A DNA stretch of 55,067 nt from Bacteroidales bacterium Phil6 (lineage in GTDB: Bacteria > Bacteroidota > Bacteroidia > Bacteroidales > F082), in assembly GCA_002633315.1 (NCBI GenBank), contig NWBN01000017.1, forward strand, positions 1-55,067. The letters run 5' to 3'. This document shows positions 36,917-46,513 of this stretch, in pieces. Each line of letters starts with the position of its first letter. The first letter of the stretch is position 1. Under the pieces are notes generated by a model, which was not told where the DNA came from, searched no databases, and saw only the letters and a list, made by a program, of their open reading frames with translations. A program made the position numbers and the translations under genes.

Positions 36917-37278
36917 AATTCTGAATCATTTTTCAGATATATTAACAAAAACATGTAATAAAATGTTCAGCAAACACAATAGAAGCAAAGCAATAAGAGA
37001 GGAGTTTTTAATACATTGGTGACCGATAAAACCATAAAAAAAACATCCATATATAAAATCATTATTTAACCCACCAGTGCCATCTTATCAACATATTGCA
37101 GAGACGCCATGCCATGACGTCTCTACGTGTATGAATACAATCATTGAAAATTAAAAAATATTATAAGTATTTGATTATCAATAAAAACAACATGACAATA
37201 CACCTGTTTTTCAGACATAAAATCATATTTTTAGATATTGTTCAAAGAGAGGCAAAAAATTTATAGAACATTGATAAT
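36917..37278. other. Intergenic region with repeat R3
   Basis: Between the glycosyltransferase start and the kam terminator. It contains the palindrome at 37098-37127 within a block (about 37080-37195) resembling 16060-16175. Otherwise AT-rich and without an ORF. Confidence 0.55.
37098..37127. repeat. Dispersed palindrome R3
   Basis: CAGAGACGCCATG / CCATGACGTCTCTACG, the best-conserved member of the four-copy family. Its flanks match R2 over roughly 110 bp. Confidence 0.7.
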
Positions 37279-37328
37279 TGAAAAAATAAAATCCCCTCCT
37301 GTGAAGACATGTTCCAACAGGAGGGGAT
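37279..37328 (-). terminator. Terminator of the lysine fermentation operon
   Basis: Twelve-base perfect stem ATCCCCTCCTGT (37291-37302) / ACAGGAGGGGAT (37317-37328); on the minus strand it runs into TTTTATTTTTT. It begins 23 nt after the kamD stop, closing the operon before any kamE. Confidence 0.93.
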
Positions 37329-37350
37329 AGTTACAAAATCATCGAAAAAA

Positions 37351-38910
37351 TTATCTTTTTCCTTTCATCAGTTCCACAAACGGATTATAATAATTCTCGC
37401 CCTTAGCTGTCACGCCTTCGAGGCCTTTACCACCATTTTTAGGACGTTTGACATCACCGAAAATGCCTTTTTCGAGTGCTGTAAACAACCCTTCTTTGTT
37501 TATCTCCTCGAGCAATGTTATAGTATTGTCCAAAACGAGTTTTGCCCTGTTGCGACAGATGCCGTTTTCTTTAAACTCCATCTCATCGCCTATGCTGCGC
37601 ATATTGTTGAATATGTATTTGGCATTTTCAATAGACAGATAACGGTCGCTCATAAAAGGCGTATGTATTGCCTCTGTCGGCATGCCGAGGAGCTGGATAC
37701 CCTGATGTGTCCAGATACCAATCATATTGAACAAGGCGTCCTGAATATGACCGCGGAAGATGTTACCTGTCATAAACTTGGTAGGAGGCATATATTTCAA
37801 GGTAGCCTTAGGGAATATCTCTCTTGTCATCTGAGCCTGAGCCAATTCATAGAGGAAGCCGTTTTCGAGCATGGGGTCCATCTCGAAAGCATGCCCCAGC
37901 CCCATCTGTTCCTCTTTCAAACCGGCTATCAATGCAAGTTGTTCGTTGATAAGGTCAGAAGCCAAAACGGTATGAGCCGCTTCCACTGCATCAGCGGTAG
38001 TAAGATAGTTGTCTTCTCCCGTGTTGATGATGACGCCTGCAAAACCGTTTATAATACGAGACATATACTGGTCGATGAGGGTACGCTGCATGTTGATGTC
38101 TCTGAACAGTATGCCGTACAAAGCATCGTTCAACATAACGTCGAGACCTTCAAAAGCGCCCATTATGGCAATCTCCGGCATACAAAGTCCGGAACAATAG
38201 TTACACAGTCGGATATAACGGCCAAGTTCCTCGCCCACCTCATCCAAAGCCTTACGCATGATACGGAAGTTCTCCTGAGTGGCGAAGGTGCCGCCGAAGC
38301 CTTCAGTAGTGGCGCCGTAAGGCACATAATCCAGGAGGCTCTGTCCCGTAGTCCTGATGACGGCGATGACATCGGCGCCCTGTCTTGCGCCGGCCTGTGC
38401 CTGAATGACATCTTCGTAAATATTGCCTGTAGCGACTATGATATACAGATAAGGTTTCGGTCCCTCACCTATGGTGTTGAGATAATGTTCCCGACGTTCT
38501 CTGCGAGTTCTGATGCGGTTGATATTCTCATCCACCACCGGCTGGAGCACGGCAGCGATCTCTTTGGCATCTCTCGTCACCACCTTGGTAATATCCAATT
38601 TTCCCAACGCCATCTGTTCAGCTATCTGTTGTGGTTTCAAGCCAGTCTGTATCATGGCATTGGCAATGAAAAACAGCACGCCTTCAGCGAGCACGCCTTT
38701 GTCTTTCAGATATTCAACCACAACATTGGGCAGCGGCACCTGATTGTCATCAACGCCGTCGATACCCATGAGACGGCATAGAGTACGTTCCACCGCCACT
38801 GTCGTATATTGGTCAACAAAACCCTGCACCTGAACGGCAATATTTTTTGCAAGTTGACGCGCATGTGCTACTTTCTCGAAATCTAATCCTATCTTACTGT
38901 TCATATTCAT
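37351..38910 (-). CDS. kamD: Lysine 5,6-aminomutase alpha subunit
   Basis: 519 residues, the usual KamD length (TIM-barrel subunit, D-lysine 5,6-aminomutase alpha). Recognisable stretches are 'LGLKPQQIAEQM'-like helix, 'YIIVATGNIYEDVIQAQAGARQGADVIAVIRTTGQSLLDYVPYGATTEGFGGT' region (~150-205), 'RLCNYCSGLCMPEIAIMGAFEGLDVMLNDALYG' (~240) and 'GVIINTGEDNYLTTADAVEAAHTV' (~295). With KamE and adenosylcobalamin plus PLP it moves the epsilon-amino group of beta-lysine to give 3,5-diaminohexanoate. The PLP-binding Lys and cobalamin-binding His reside in KamE, which is absent here. The start overlaps the kamC stop by 4 bp. Confidence 0.95.
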   Translation of the reverse strand: MNMNSKIGLDFEKVAHARQLAKNIAVQVQGFVDQYTTVAVERTLCRLMGIDGVDDNQVPLPNVVVEYLKDKGVLAEGVLFFIANAMIQTGLKPQQIAEQMALGKLDITKVVTRDAKEIAAVLQPVVDENINRIRTRRERREHYLNTIGEGPKPYLYIIVATGNIYEDVIQAQAGARQGADVIAVIRTTGQSLLDYVPYGATTEGFGGTFATQENFRIMRKALDEVGEELGRYIRLCNYCSGLCMPEIAIMGAFEGLDVMLNDALYGILFRDINMQRTLIDQYMSRIINGFAGVIINTGEDNYLTTADAVEAAHTVLASDLINEQLALIAGLKEEQMGLGHAFEMDPMLENGFLYELAQAQMTREIFPKATLKYMPPTKFMTGNIFRGHIQDALFNMIGIWTHQGIQLLGMPTEAIHTPFMSDRYLSIENAKYIFNNMRSIGDEMEFKENGICRNRAKLVLDNTITLLEEINKEGLFTALEKGIFGDVKRPKNGGKGLEGVTAKGENYYNPFVELMKGKR

Positions 38911-40274
38911 ATTTTATTTATTGTATTTCCATTATATTCATCATCAAGAAGCATCTTGGCATCAGCTATCCATTCTTCATCCACTCCGAGTGCTTCTGCA
39001 ATATTCAATGCCTCATGAGGTACGTCACCTTCCTTTGCCTCCACAAGTCTGTAATTCATCTTGCCATTCTCGAAACCTGTTACTCTGAGACATCTGCTGT
39101 TGAATGTCTTTATATTGTAATGTGTCACTATCACAAGGCTCAAATCCTTGTCCTGCAACAGTTTCACCAAAGCCGACACCAGGGCGGTACCTTCTGTCGG
39201 ATTTGTGGTCCTTGCAGGTTCATCTACAAGAGCGAGGAAACGTGATTCTTTTCTCGAAGCCTTTATTATAGCGTCAATATTATGCATCTCTGCTGCAAAC
39301 GACGACAAGCCCTTTTCTACAGACTGTTCATCGGTAAAGCAACAAAAAACATCATTTTGTAACATTATACCGGCTCTCTTTGACGGTATGCCCATGGCAA
39401 ACTGAAACAAGAACTGACATAAAGCCAGAGTCTTTATCACTACAGTTTTCCCACCCATGTTGGCACCCGTTATTATAGTAGGCATCTTGCCTAAACATAT
39501 ATCAACTGCCTGATAATCTTTATTGTTTTTATTCAATATAGCCTTCACCTCCGGGTTAAACATTCCCTCATACCATGTTTTATCATCTTCAACAGAAGGA
39601 AAACACAAACCCATTTTCGTCATCTGTCTTGCTTTTGCGATATTCAAGTCTATAATTGCGAGAGCTTTCTGGGCATCATGCAAAGCGTCTGTATATTGCT
39701 GCAACGAAGCCGACAAATGTCCTCTTATCTCATCTTCTATCTCAGCTATCTCATTGAAAACATCTTCATCGACAGTCTCGCTGTTTTTCATTATCCCTCT
39801 CAAATATTTCAGTCTGTCGGAGTATGAATCGTAAATATAAAATGATGCAATACGAAGCCCATCAGGGTCCAGCAGACTCACCACCTCGGCAAGGTCGGGA
39901 ATATGCACATATTCATCCAAATGCAACTCCCGCATAACAGATCTTATCTCGGCAGACAAGATGGCAAGATATTTCACCTCGAACAGTTCTATCTCATTCA
40001 AGACGCTTTTATTTCTGAGGCTGCGTAAAGTGCCGGCGAGGTCTTTTAGATTACACAATTTAAACATCAAAGTGTCAACAGATATTCTGTTTTCAGAAGA
40101 CGACACCGCATCATAAAACGCTGACAACACAGAATATTCATGTTCAAGAACATTTCTGTCCTTACACATCTCCGAATCGAGCAAAAGACGTCTTGCATAA
40201 CCCGAATGTATCTCCAAGTCATCTATCATGAAGCGCAAACCGCAAGGTATATCAGTCAATTGTCTCAGTTGCAT
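38907..40274 (-). CDS. kamC: MutS-related ATPase of the lysine aminomutase operon (KamC)
   Basis: 455 residues. The C-terminal half is a MutS-type ATPase: Walker A 'ITGANMGGKTVVIKTLA' (~268-282), a MutS-like helix 'ILPSKRA'-equivalent 'GIPSKRAGIM', 'FTDEQSVEKGLSSFAAEMHNI' (~315) and Walker B 'ALVDEPARTTNPTEG' (~350). The N-terminal half is helical like MutS lever/core domains, and there is no mismatch-recognition domain. Such proteins occur in lysine fermentation operons next to kamB and, as I recall, are annotated as parts of a reactivase that exchanges damaged cobalamin from the 5,6-aminomutase. That role is not shown by the sequence itself. Confidence 0.85.
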   Translation of the reverse strand: MQLRQLTDIPCGLRFMIDDLEIHSGYARRLLLDSEMCKDRNVLEHEYSVLSAFYDAVSSSENRISVDTLMFKLCNLKDLAGTLRSLRNKSVLNEIELFEVKYLAILSAEIRSVMRELHLDEYVHIPDLAEVVSLLDPDGLRIASFYIYDSYSDRLKYLRGIMKNSETVDEDVFNEIAEIEDEIRGHLSASLQQYTDALHDAQKALAIIDLNIAKARQMTKMGLCFPSVEDDKTWYEGMFNPEVKAILNKNNKDYQAVDICLGKMPTIITGANMGGKTVVIKTLALCQFLFQFAMGIPSKRAGIMLQNDVFCCFTDEQSVEKGLSSFAAEMHNIDAIIKASRKESRFLALVDEPARTTNPTEGTALVSALVKLLQDKDLSLVIVTHYNIKTFNSRCLRVTGFENGKMNYRLVEAKEGDVPHEALNIAEALGVDEEWIADAKMLLDDEYNGNTINKI

Positions 40275-41299
40275 AAATTTTTCTTTAAATCATATACCGG
40301 AAGGTTAATGGCTTCCGACAACTTGTCACACAATTTCTCCGAGTCAAGGACAATGCCGTTAGGTGAGGTAGGATTCACTGTCACAGCAATAAGTTTACTT
40401 TTTTGCATTACGCATAACCTGTTGCCGCCACCGGTGAACATCCTGTATGTCAAAGGAGATACAAATATCTTTGTAAAATCTCTGACAACGAGTTCAACCC
40501 CTTTAAACACCATATTCCGGCGCAGTCGATTCAAAAAAGCATCTGTCAATGCGCCGCTCACGAACAATGTCCTGCAATGCTGCATGTCACCCGTATCAAA
40601 TTCAGGAGACAATGAAGATGCTGCATGCATATCTCTCAGTCTTCCCTCATCGTCAACAGCCCAGACTCCTGTCATAATATCATTAAATCTCAAGACGTTA
40701 TCATCCGATGTCCTGTCGAGATTTATCATTTCCACCATGAAAGCGGTTTTTTGAACGAGATTCATGATATTGGCAGACAAGGCAGCGCCGGTTGACAATA
40801 TCATCGACTCGCTTATCGCAGGTGAAGCAAGGCTCATGCGAGACAATGCCCCATCCACGATAATCAAGTCAACATCATATTTTTTCATAGAGTCCATCCA
40901 TCTCTTCAAGCCACTGCCCGACGAGGGTCCGGACAGGAGCACCTTACCATTTGACAATGCCTTTGCTGTCACCACATAACCCAATGATGTACTCTCGTTG
41001 CCGACTTCAAGCAATTCCGACAACACCTTTCTCATGAGATAATGTTTCTCGCTTGTAGCGAAATACATGCTCTCTCTCAACATTATCTCCGGTTTTGCCG
41101 TATGAGTCACCTGGTCGGTAGTCTCTCCGTCTATGCCAATAGAACTGACAGCGACTTTTATTCTGTCTAACGGCAATCTTCTCAACACATAATTGAGACA
41201 CTCCGTTTTGCCGGTATTTTTTTCCATACCGACAATAGAACAACTGCCGTATTTCATCAGTTCATCAATGAAAGGCATAGCGATATCATTAACTGTCAA
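40265..41299 (-). CDS. kamB: P-loop protein of the lysine aminomutase operon (KamB)
   Basis: 344 residues. A Walker A near the N-terminus reads GMEKNTGKTECLNYVL (~24-39), followed by 'KVAVSSIGIDGETTDQVTHTAKPEI' and 'DLIIVDGALSRMSLASP' (~136-152, Walker-B-like). The C-terminal third has no domain I can name. It overlaps kamC by 10 bp and lies 27 bp after kamA, the kamA-kamB-kamC-kamD order also seen in Porphyromonas and Fusobacterium. It is probably the partner of KamC in maintaining lysine 5,6-aminomutase activity; this is inferred from conserved order and published naming. Confidence 0.82.
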   Translation of the reverse strand: MTVNDIAMPFIDELMKYGSCSIVGMEKNTGKTECLNYVLRRLPLDRIKVAVSSIGIDGETTDQVTHTAKPEIMLRESMYFATSEKHYLMRKVLSELLEVGNESTSLGYVVTAKALSNGKVLLSGPSSGSGLKRWMDSMKKYDVDLIIVDGALSRMSLASPAISESMILSTGAALSANIMNLVQKTAFMVEMINLDRTSDDNVLRFNDIMTGVWAVDDEGRLRDMHAASSLSPEFDTGDMQHCRTLFVSGALTDAFLNRLRRNMVFKGVELVVRDFTKIFVSPLTYRMFTGGGNRLCVMQKSKLIAVTVNPTSPNGIVLDSEKLCDKLSEAINLPVYDLKKNLCN

Positions 41300-41326
41300 T
41301 TGTCAAACGACTATTGACAACATTTG

Positions 41327-42619
41327 TCATTTCAGTTTCTTTTGGCGTTCATGACGGTTAAGATGAGCCGGTTCAATGTTCATCTTCTCGCCTTCGAGCA
41401 AAGAAATAACACCATCCACCGGTTTATCCTTATCCGTTTCTTCACGGTCAGCCATCTCCGCCATTCTGCGTTTCTCACATTCGGCACAATGGCAGTCGTT
41501 GTGATATTCAGCAGGTTCTGTATATGTAGTGATAACGCCTTCGAAGTTACGCAACACCACTTTGCCGGGAGCCTGTGATATGACATACTGAGGCATAACG
41601 GGAGTCTTGCCGCCGCCACCGGGAGCGTCAACGACGAAAGTAGGTACGGCATAGCCTGAAGTATGGCCTCTGAGACCTTCTATTATCTCTATGCCCTTTG
41701 AGACAGGAGTACGGAAATGTTCCAGACCCATCGAGAGGTCGCATTGATAAATGTAATAAGGTCTGACACGCATCTTAACCAAAAGATGAACAAGATGTTT
41801 CATCACATGGACACAGTCGTTGACACCGCGGAGCAACACGCTTTGGTTTCCGAGCGGCACGCCGGCATTGGCGAGCATCTCGCAAGCCCTGACAGCCTCC
41901 GGAGTCACCTCGTTAGGATGATTGAAGTGTGTATTCAACCAAATAGGATGATATTTCTTCAGCATCTCACAGAGTTCCGGAGTGATACGTTGAGGGCACA
42001 CCACGGGAGTACGTGTTCCAAGACGCACTATCTCGACATGAGGTATGGCGCGAAGACGTGAAATGATATATTCCAATTTCTTGTCGCTGACCATAAGAGC
42101 ATCACCGCCAGACAACAGCACGTCGCGCACCTCTTCAGTCTTCTCAATATATTCTATAGCCTTCTCTATTCTGTCGGCAGGAGACTCGTCATCTTTCTGT
42201 CCGGCAAAACGGCGACGGGTACAGTGACGGCAGTACATGGAACACATGTCGGTGATAAGGAACAGCACTCTGTCCGGATAACGGTGTGTCAGTCCGGGTA
42301 CAGGAGAATCCTCGTCTTCATGCAACGGGTCCAACAAATCGGCACGTGCTATATGTGTCTCAGCAGCTGTAGGAATACATTGACGACGCACCGGGTCATG
42401 AGGGTCGTCAGGATTTATCAGACTCAAATAATAAGGTGTTATTGCCATACGCAGTGTTGTCAAAGCATTGCGCACGCCGTCCTCTTCCTCAGGAGTGAGT
42501 TTGATATATTTTTTCAACTCGTCCAATGTCTCGATACGATTCTTAACCTGCCATTTCCAATCGTTCCATTGTTCGTCTGTCACTTCTGGGAACAATTGTT
42601 TTCTTCTTGATTCTGCCAT
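41327..42619 (-). CDS. kamA: L-lysine 2,3-aminomutase (radical SAM)
   Basis: 430 residues, standard size. The radical-SAM cluster motif is C126-x3-C130-x2-C133 in [17 protein letters not shown], followed by '[16 protein letters not shown]', '[19 protein letters not shown]', '[13 protein letters not shown]' and the PLP-lysine motif PGGGGKTPV (~335). C-terminal cysteines '[11 protein letters not shown]' (~395) may bind the structural zinc. It converts L-lysine to L-beta-lysine, the first step of fermentation, using SAM, a [4Fe-4S] cluster and PLP. The Lys-rich tail is normal for clostridial-type KamA rather than EpmB. Confidence 0.96.
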   Translation of the reverse strand: MAESRRKQLFPEVTDEQWNDWKWQVKNRIETLDELKKYIKLTPEEEDGVRNALTTLRMAITPYYLSLINPDDPHDPVRRQCIPTAAETHIARADLLDPLHEDEDSPVPGLTHRYPDRVLFLITDMCSMYCRHCTRRRFAGQKDDESPADRIEKAIEYIEKTEEVRDVLLSGGDALMVSDKKLEYIISRLRAIPHVEIVRLGTRTPVVCPQRITPELCEMLKKYHPIWLNTHFNHPNEVTPEAVRACEMLANAGVPLGNQSVLLRGVNDCVHVMKHLVHLLVKMRVRPYYIYQCDLSMGLEHFRTPVSKGIEIIEGLRGHTSGYAVPTFVVDAPGGGGKTPVMPQYVISQAPGKVVLRNFEGVITTYTEPAEYHNDCHCAECEKRRMAEMADREETDKDKPVDGVISLLEGEKMNIEPAHLNRHERQKKLK

Positions 42620-42693
42620 AATATTAATACTCCATAATTAAAGATGTGGACTCATACATCGCTGCACAAATCCACATCATCATTTCAAATCAT

Positions 42694-43737
42694 TTAAGCA
42701 TATAGTTCTTCAAACACCTTGCGGAGTTCAGCATTCTCGCGCAACTCCTGCAACGTAATCTCGGCATGGCCTTTAGTATAGCCATTGCCAATAATCATAT
42801 TGACGTCGGCGCCAACGCCTTCAGCACCGAGGGCTGCCTTGGTGAAACTCGTAGCCATAGAGAAGAAATACACTGTACCATCTTCTCTTGTACACAACAC
42901 CGATGTCATCTCCGTATCCGGTATGTTAACATTGTTGATGGTGACATCTGCCATCTTGCCGTTCGTCAAGTCACTGACGACCTGCATTGTTTCCACCGGA
43001 TTGGTAGCGTTACCGGAGAACACATGGTCGCAGAAGCCGAGTTTTATCAAACGTTCTGTTGACTTAGGGCTGTGGCACATTCCAATGACCTTACCTGTCA
43101 CGCCGACGCGTTTCTTTGCCTCATAGCAGCAGAGCATGCCTGACTTGCCGCCTGCGCCAATGATAAACACGGTGTCACCGGGTTTGCAAAGTTTAGCTGT
43201 CTGGGCAGGAGCTCCGGCGACGTCGAGAGCCGACAATGCGAGTTTCTCAGGCATATCTGTAGGTATCTTTGCGTAAATGCCGCTTTCGAAAAGTATGGCT
43301 TTACCTTTTATGTCAACCTGATCAACATCAGGACGTATTTCGAGAATCTCATCGATGCGGAGAGGTGTCAATGACAATGATACCAGGGTTGCTATTTTGT
43401 CACCTTCCTTAAGGTCTATCTTTCCTTTCAGAGCATCGCCTATTTTCTCTACAACACCGAGCAACATGCCACCGGAACCTGTCCATGGGTTGCGGTGTTT
43501 ACCCTGTTTCTCAACTATTTCGAACATTATTTTCTTGATTTGTTCCGGATCGTGGTTAGCTCTGTTGGAAATATCTGTAAATGAAGCTGAGTCTATATTC
43601 AAAGTCTTGACATCGATTAAAATCTCATTGTCGTAGATTTCATCCATGTTGTTATCAATCTTGTTAGCCGGTTGAGGAAGAACGCCTTTCGGCTCGATGA
43701 CACGGTGTGTACCGTATTTATTACCATGTTTTTGCAT
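42694..43737 (-). CDS. kdd: L-erythro-3,5-diaminohexanoate dehydrogenase
   Basis: 347 residues, the expected Kdd length. It opens with 'GTHRVIEPKGVLPQPANKIDN' and has the central 'NPWTGSGGMLLGVVEKIG' segment and a Rossmann-type motif 'FIIGAGGKSGMLCCYEAKKRVG' (~193-215), followed by 'DVTINNVNIPDTEM'. It oxidises 3,5-diaminohexanoate with NAD+ and releases ammonia, giving 3-keto-5-aminohexanoate. It lies between kce and kamA, in pathway order. Confidence 0.94.
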   Translation of the reverse strand: MQKHGNKYGTHRVIEPKGVLPQPANKIDNNMDEIYDNEILIDVKTLNIDSASFTDISNRANHDPEQIKKIMFEIVEKQGKHRNPWTGSGGMLLGVVEKIGDALKGKIDLKEGDKIATLVSLSLTPLRIDEILEIRPDVDQVDIKGKAILFESGIYAKIPTDMPEKLALSALDVAGAPAQTAKLCKPGDTVFIIGAGGKSGMLCCYEAKKRVGVTGKVIGMCHSPKSTERLIKLGFCDHVFSGNATNPVETMQVVSDLTNGKMADVTINNVNIPDTEMTSVLCTREDGTVYFFSMATSFTKAALGAEGVGADVNMIIGNGYTKGHAEITLQELRENAELRKVFEELYA

Positions 43738-43788
43738 AAAACTTAATTTAATTTTGTTGTTAGATAATTTTAATTATTTAATATTCAA

Positions 43789-44616
43789 TTATTTTCTTGG
43801 TTTAAGTCCCAATATTGCGCGAGCCTCTTCCGAGGTAGCCACCGGACGACCGAGTTCATTGGCGATACGGACTACTTTAGCCACGAGTTCGCCGTTTGAT
43901 TTAGCGAGTACACCTTTGGAGAGGTACAGGTTATCTTCGAAGCCCACTCTTACATTTCCGCCCATTGCTATTGCTGCGGCTGCCATAGGGAAAGCATGAC
44001 GACCTATGCCAGTCACTGTCCAGGTTGAGCCCGCCGGTATGGCATTCACGAGCCAGCACAGATTAGGCACTGTAGCCGGAGTACAGCCGGGAACACCGAG
44101 TACGAAGTTGAATTGCAGCGGATTGCCGGGCACCTCGCCTTTACGTACCATGGTAAGTACCGTATCGAGATGTCCCATCTCGAAGCACTCGTATTCCGGT
44201 TTTATGTTATTCTCCATCATACGTTTGCCAAAGGCTCTCATCATCGGCATGGTGTTGTCGAAGATTTCGTCGCCGAAATTACATGTGCCGCTGTCGAGCG
44301 TTGCCATCTCCGGGAACAACTCCGTAGGCTGCAGTCTCTCTTCAGCCGACATTCCCACTGCACCTCCTGTAGAAGGAATGAGAATGACATCGGGACATGC
44401 CTTGTAAATGGCGTCAATACACTCTTTGAAACGTGCCTTGCTCTGTGTAGGAGTGCCATCGTCTTCGCGTACATGAAGATGTACTATTGCTGCACCTGCA
44501 TCCACTGCCGATTTCGCCTCACGCACTATCTCTTCCACTGTATAGGGCACCGCCGGATTCTGTTCTTTTGTTACTTCAGCACCACATATTGCTGCTGTTA
44601 TGATAAGTTTATCCAT
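43789..44616 (-). CDS. kce: 3-keto-5-aminohexanoate cleavage enzyme
   Basis: 275 residues, BKACE (DUF849) family. The N-terminal 'IITAAICGAEVTKEQNPAVPYT' is diagnostic. Zn2+ ligands are in 'IVHLHVREDDG' (His-x-His, ~46-48), with a Glu in 'YECFEMGHLD' (~143) and the 'LDSGTCNFGDEIFDN' region (~107). It condenses 3-keto-5-aminohexanoate with acetyl-CoA to yield acetoacetate and 3-aminobutyryl-CoA. It is 1 bp from kal, whose product uses the 3-aminobutyryl-CoA. Confidence 0.96.
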   Translation of the reverse strand: MDKLIITAAICGAEVTKEQNPAVPYTVEEIVREAKSAVDAGAAIVHLHVREDDGTPTQSKARFKECIDAIYKACPDVILIPSTGGAVGMSAEERLQPTELFPEMATLDSGTCNFGDEIFDNTMPMMRAFGKRMMENNIKPEYECFEMGHLDTVLTMVRKGEVPGNPLQFNFVLGVPGCTPATVPNLCWLVNAIPAGSTWTVTGIGRHAFPMAAAAIAMGGNVRVGFEDNLYLSKGVLAKSNGELVAKVVRIANELGRPVATSEEARAILGLKPRK

Positions 44617-44617
44617 A

Positions 44618-45022
44618 TTACTTGTTATTTCTTTGACATTCTTTTAATGTAACACATGTCCCCGATGCCCTGCACACCACCACAGGTTCTGCGAGTACAT
44701 CGGCAGCCGAATCGGAGATGTCGGGACGCGGCATGATGACTTTTCTTGCCTCGAAGACCATCTTACGCGAAGTATTGCCTTCCGACACTATCTCACCGAC
44801 AGCCTCTATATAGTCGCCGGCATAAACAGGGGCCAAAAACTCCACGTTGTCGTATGCTCTGAAGAGCCCCTCGTCGCCGTCACGCATTATCAACAACTCG
44901 GTAGCCACATCGCCAAAAAGATGCAACATGTGAGCACCATCTACAAGATTACCTCCGTAATGAGCGTCTTTTGCACTCATACGGACTCTGATCATAGATT
45001 TATACTTCTTTTCCATTTCCAT
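44618..45022 (-). CDS. kal: 3-aminobutyryl-CoA ammonia-lyase
   Basis: 134 residues, a single hotdog fold. '[38 protein letters not shown]' and '[23 protein letters not shown]' are typical of Kal, which removes ammonia from L-3-aminobutyryl-CoA to give crotonyl-CoA. It is flanked by atoD (2 bp) and kce (1 bp), in an evidently coupled operon. Confidence 0.94.
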   Translation of the reverse strand: MEMEKKYKSMIRVRMSAKDAHYGGNLVDGAHMLHLFGDVATELLIMRDGDEGLFRAYDNVEFLAPVYAGDYIEAVGEIVSEGNTSRKMVFEARKVIMPRPDISDSAADVLAEPVVVCRASGTCVTLKECQRNNK

Positions 45023-45024
45023 AA

Positions 45025-45675
45025 TTATTTCTCTACATAAATACCATTCACGAAAATACCTGACACATGAACATGTTCAGGAGCTATCTCACCCGTTTTC
45101 ACCAACTTCTCTGCCTCAACTATCACATAGTCGGCTGCCATTGCCATCAGAGGGTTGAAGTTCTGTGTCGTTCCTATGAACACCATATTACCTTCTTCGT
45201 CCACAATGTTGGCTCTCAGGAAAGCTATGTCAGCTTTAAGAGGTTTCTCCAACAGATAGTCTTTACCATCCACATTGACAATCTCTTTTCCTTCGGCTAT
45301 GATAGTGCCAAGACCTGTAGGTGTCAGGACTCCACCCAAACCGGCGCCGTAAGCTCTGATACGTTCTGCCAACGTCCCCTGAGGCACATATTCCACTTCC
45401 AAAGTGCCGGCATTCTTCTGTACCGCTGTCTCCTTGTTGGTTCCCGTATGAGACACTATGGCTTTCTTAACCTGATGATTGGCAACAAGTTTACCATGTG
45501 CGACATTATCATACGCCGTATCATTTGAAATGATGGTTAAATCTTTTACGCCTTTTTCCACCAAAGCGTCTATGATTTGAACTGCACTGCCAACACCAAG
45601 GAATCCACCAAACATAATTGTCATTCCATCATGGACTCTCGAAATGGCTTCTTCTAATGTAATCTGCTTATTCAT
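45025..45675 (-). CDS. atoD: Acetoacetate/butyrate CoA-transferase alpha subunit
   Basis: 216 residues, close in length and sequence to AtoD/CtfA: '[28 protein letters not shown]', 'LTIISNDTA', '[11 protein letters not shown]', '[28 protein letters not shown]' and '[15 protein letters not shown]'. With the beta subunit, which carries the catalytic Glu, it would move CoA between butyryl-CoA and acetoacetate, closing the lysine pathway. It is first in the operon. The beta-subunit gene, normally adjacent, is not present in this window. Confidence 0.93.
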   Translation of the reverse strand: MNKQITLEEAISRVHDGMTIMFGGFLGVGSAVQIIDALVEKGVKDLTIISNDTAYDNVAHGKLVANHQVKKAIVSHTGTNKETAVQKNAGTLEVEYVPQGTLAERIRAYGAGLGGVLTPTGLGTIIAEGKEIVNVDGKDYLLEKPLKADIAFLRANIVDEEGNMVFIGTTQNFNPLMAMAADYVIVEAEKLVKTGEIAPEHVHVSGIFVNGIYVEK

Positions 45676-46458
45676 AGCTGTTTATATTTTAAATTTCATT
45701 ACTTAACCTAACTTTAAGACTGCAAATTTAGTAAAAATTCTTTAGAGTTTCACTTTTTATTTATTAATATTTAATGTTTTTCGTTTAAATTGTCTTTCAG
45801 ATTGCAAACCTATTCTTTTCCGGCATTCATGCAATGACCTTGCAATAAAAAATCCATTTCTCATCAATGATTAAAAACTCATCATGACTATACAAAAAGT
45901 CTTAAATCAAAAGCATTCCATATTGTTCATATTTTAATGTCAGAACACAATAAAAAATTATTGATTTTATATACAAAAAACAAAATCATCTTTTCCTTAT
46001 TTAATCATATTTAAATTACATGAAATCATCATCAGAATTGAGCATAAAATTCACTTTTAACTCAATAATAAACAAATTAATCATCTCGACATTAATCTTG
46101 TCATCGGAAACAATTATCGCAAAATCAAGTATAATCAACGATTTTTACTTGAAAACATCGACTATTAAGTCAATGAATTTTCAAATATCTATATTGACCA
46201 GAATCACAATCTTATTACAATTCGACCGCAGTGTATTATTTTTATTTCAATTCTTACCGGATAAAAAACATCATCGACATAAAATCTTTTCGTTTTTCAT
46301 AAATTCTTTTCAAATCATAATATTAAAAACAACATAAAAAAATTTAAAATCTTAATAATTATACAATTCCGAAATGATTAAAACATATACTTTCTTTCAA
46401 CATTAATAATTTTCAGAACATGTTGTCAACTTTTTTTAAAAAAAACTGTTATTTTTTC
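45676..46458. other. Large AT-rich divergent intergenic region
   Basis: About 840 bp lie between the lysine operon and the next plus-strand gene. It contains the operon's -7 box (45723-45730). A 105-codon plus-strand ORF (46020-46337) is I/L/S/K/F-rich, lacks a promoter box and looks like a by-product of AT-rich DNA. No riboswitch-like structure or strong inverted repeat was found. Its size leaves room for regulatory sites I cannot recognise. Confidence 0.5.
45723..45730 (-). promoter_or_regulatory. -7 box of the lysine fermentation operon
   Basis: The minus strand reads TAAATTTG, 48 nt upstream of ATG 45675. The -33 region (GTG at 20 nt) is weak, which would fit activator-dependent expression. 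Confidence 0.55.
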
Positions 46459-46489
46459 TTGACTTTTCATAAAATTCAACTTATCTTTG
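46459..46489 (+). promoter_or_regulatory. Strong Bacteroidota promoter of the small membrane protein
   Basis: TTG (46459-46461), 20-nt spacer, TATCTTTG (46482-46489); start codon 25 nt downstream. This is one of only two complete -33/-7 pairs I found here. Confidence 0.75.
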
Positions 46490-46513
46490 TCACAAATTTA
46501 AACCTTTCAGGTT

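Noticed and set aside
37309..38781. 490-codon plus-strand ORF opposite kamD
   Set aside because: Antisense shadow of kamD; composition (His/Ser/Cys-rich) is typical of a complementary frame.
46020..46337. 105-codon plus-strand ORF in the large gap upstream of the lysine operon
   Set aside because: Low-complexity I/L/S/K/F composition, no promoter box, no recognisable motif; expected from AT-rich DNA.
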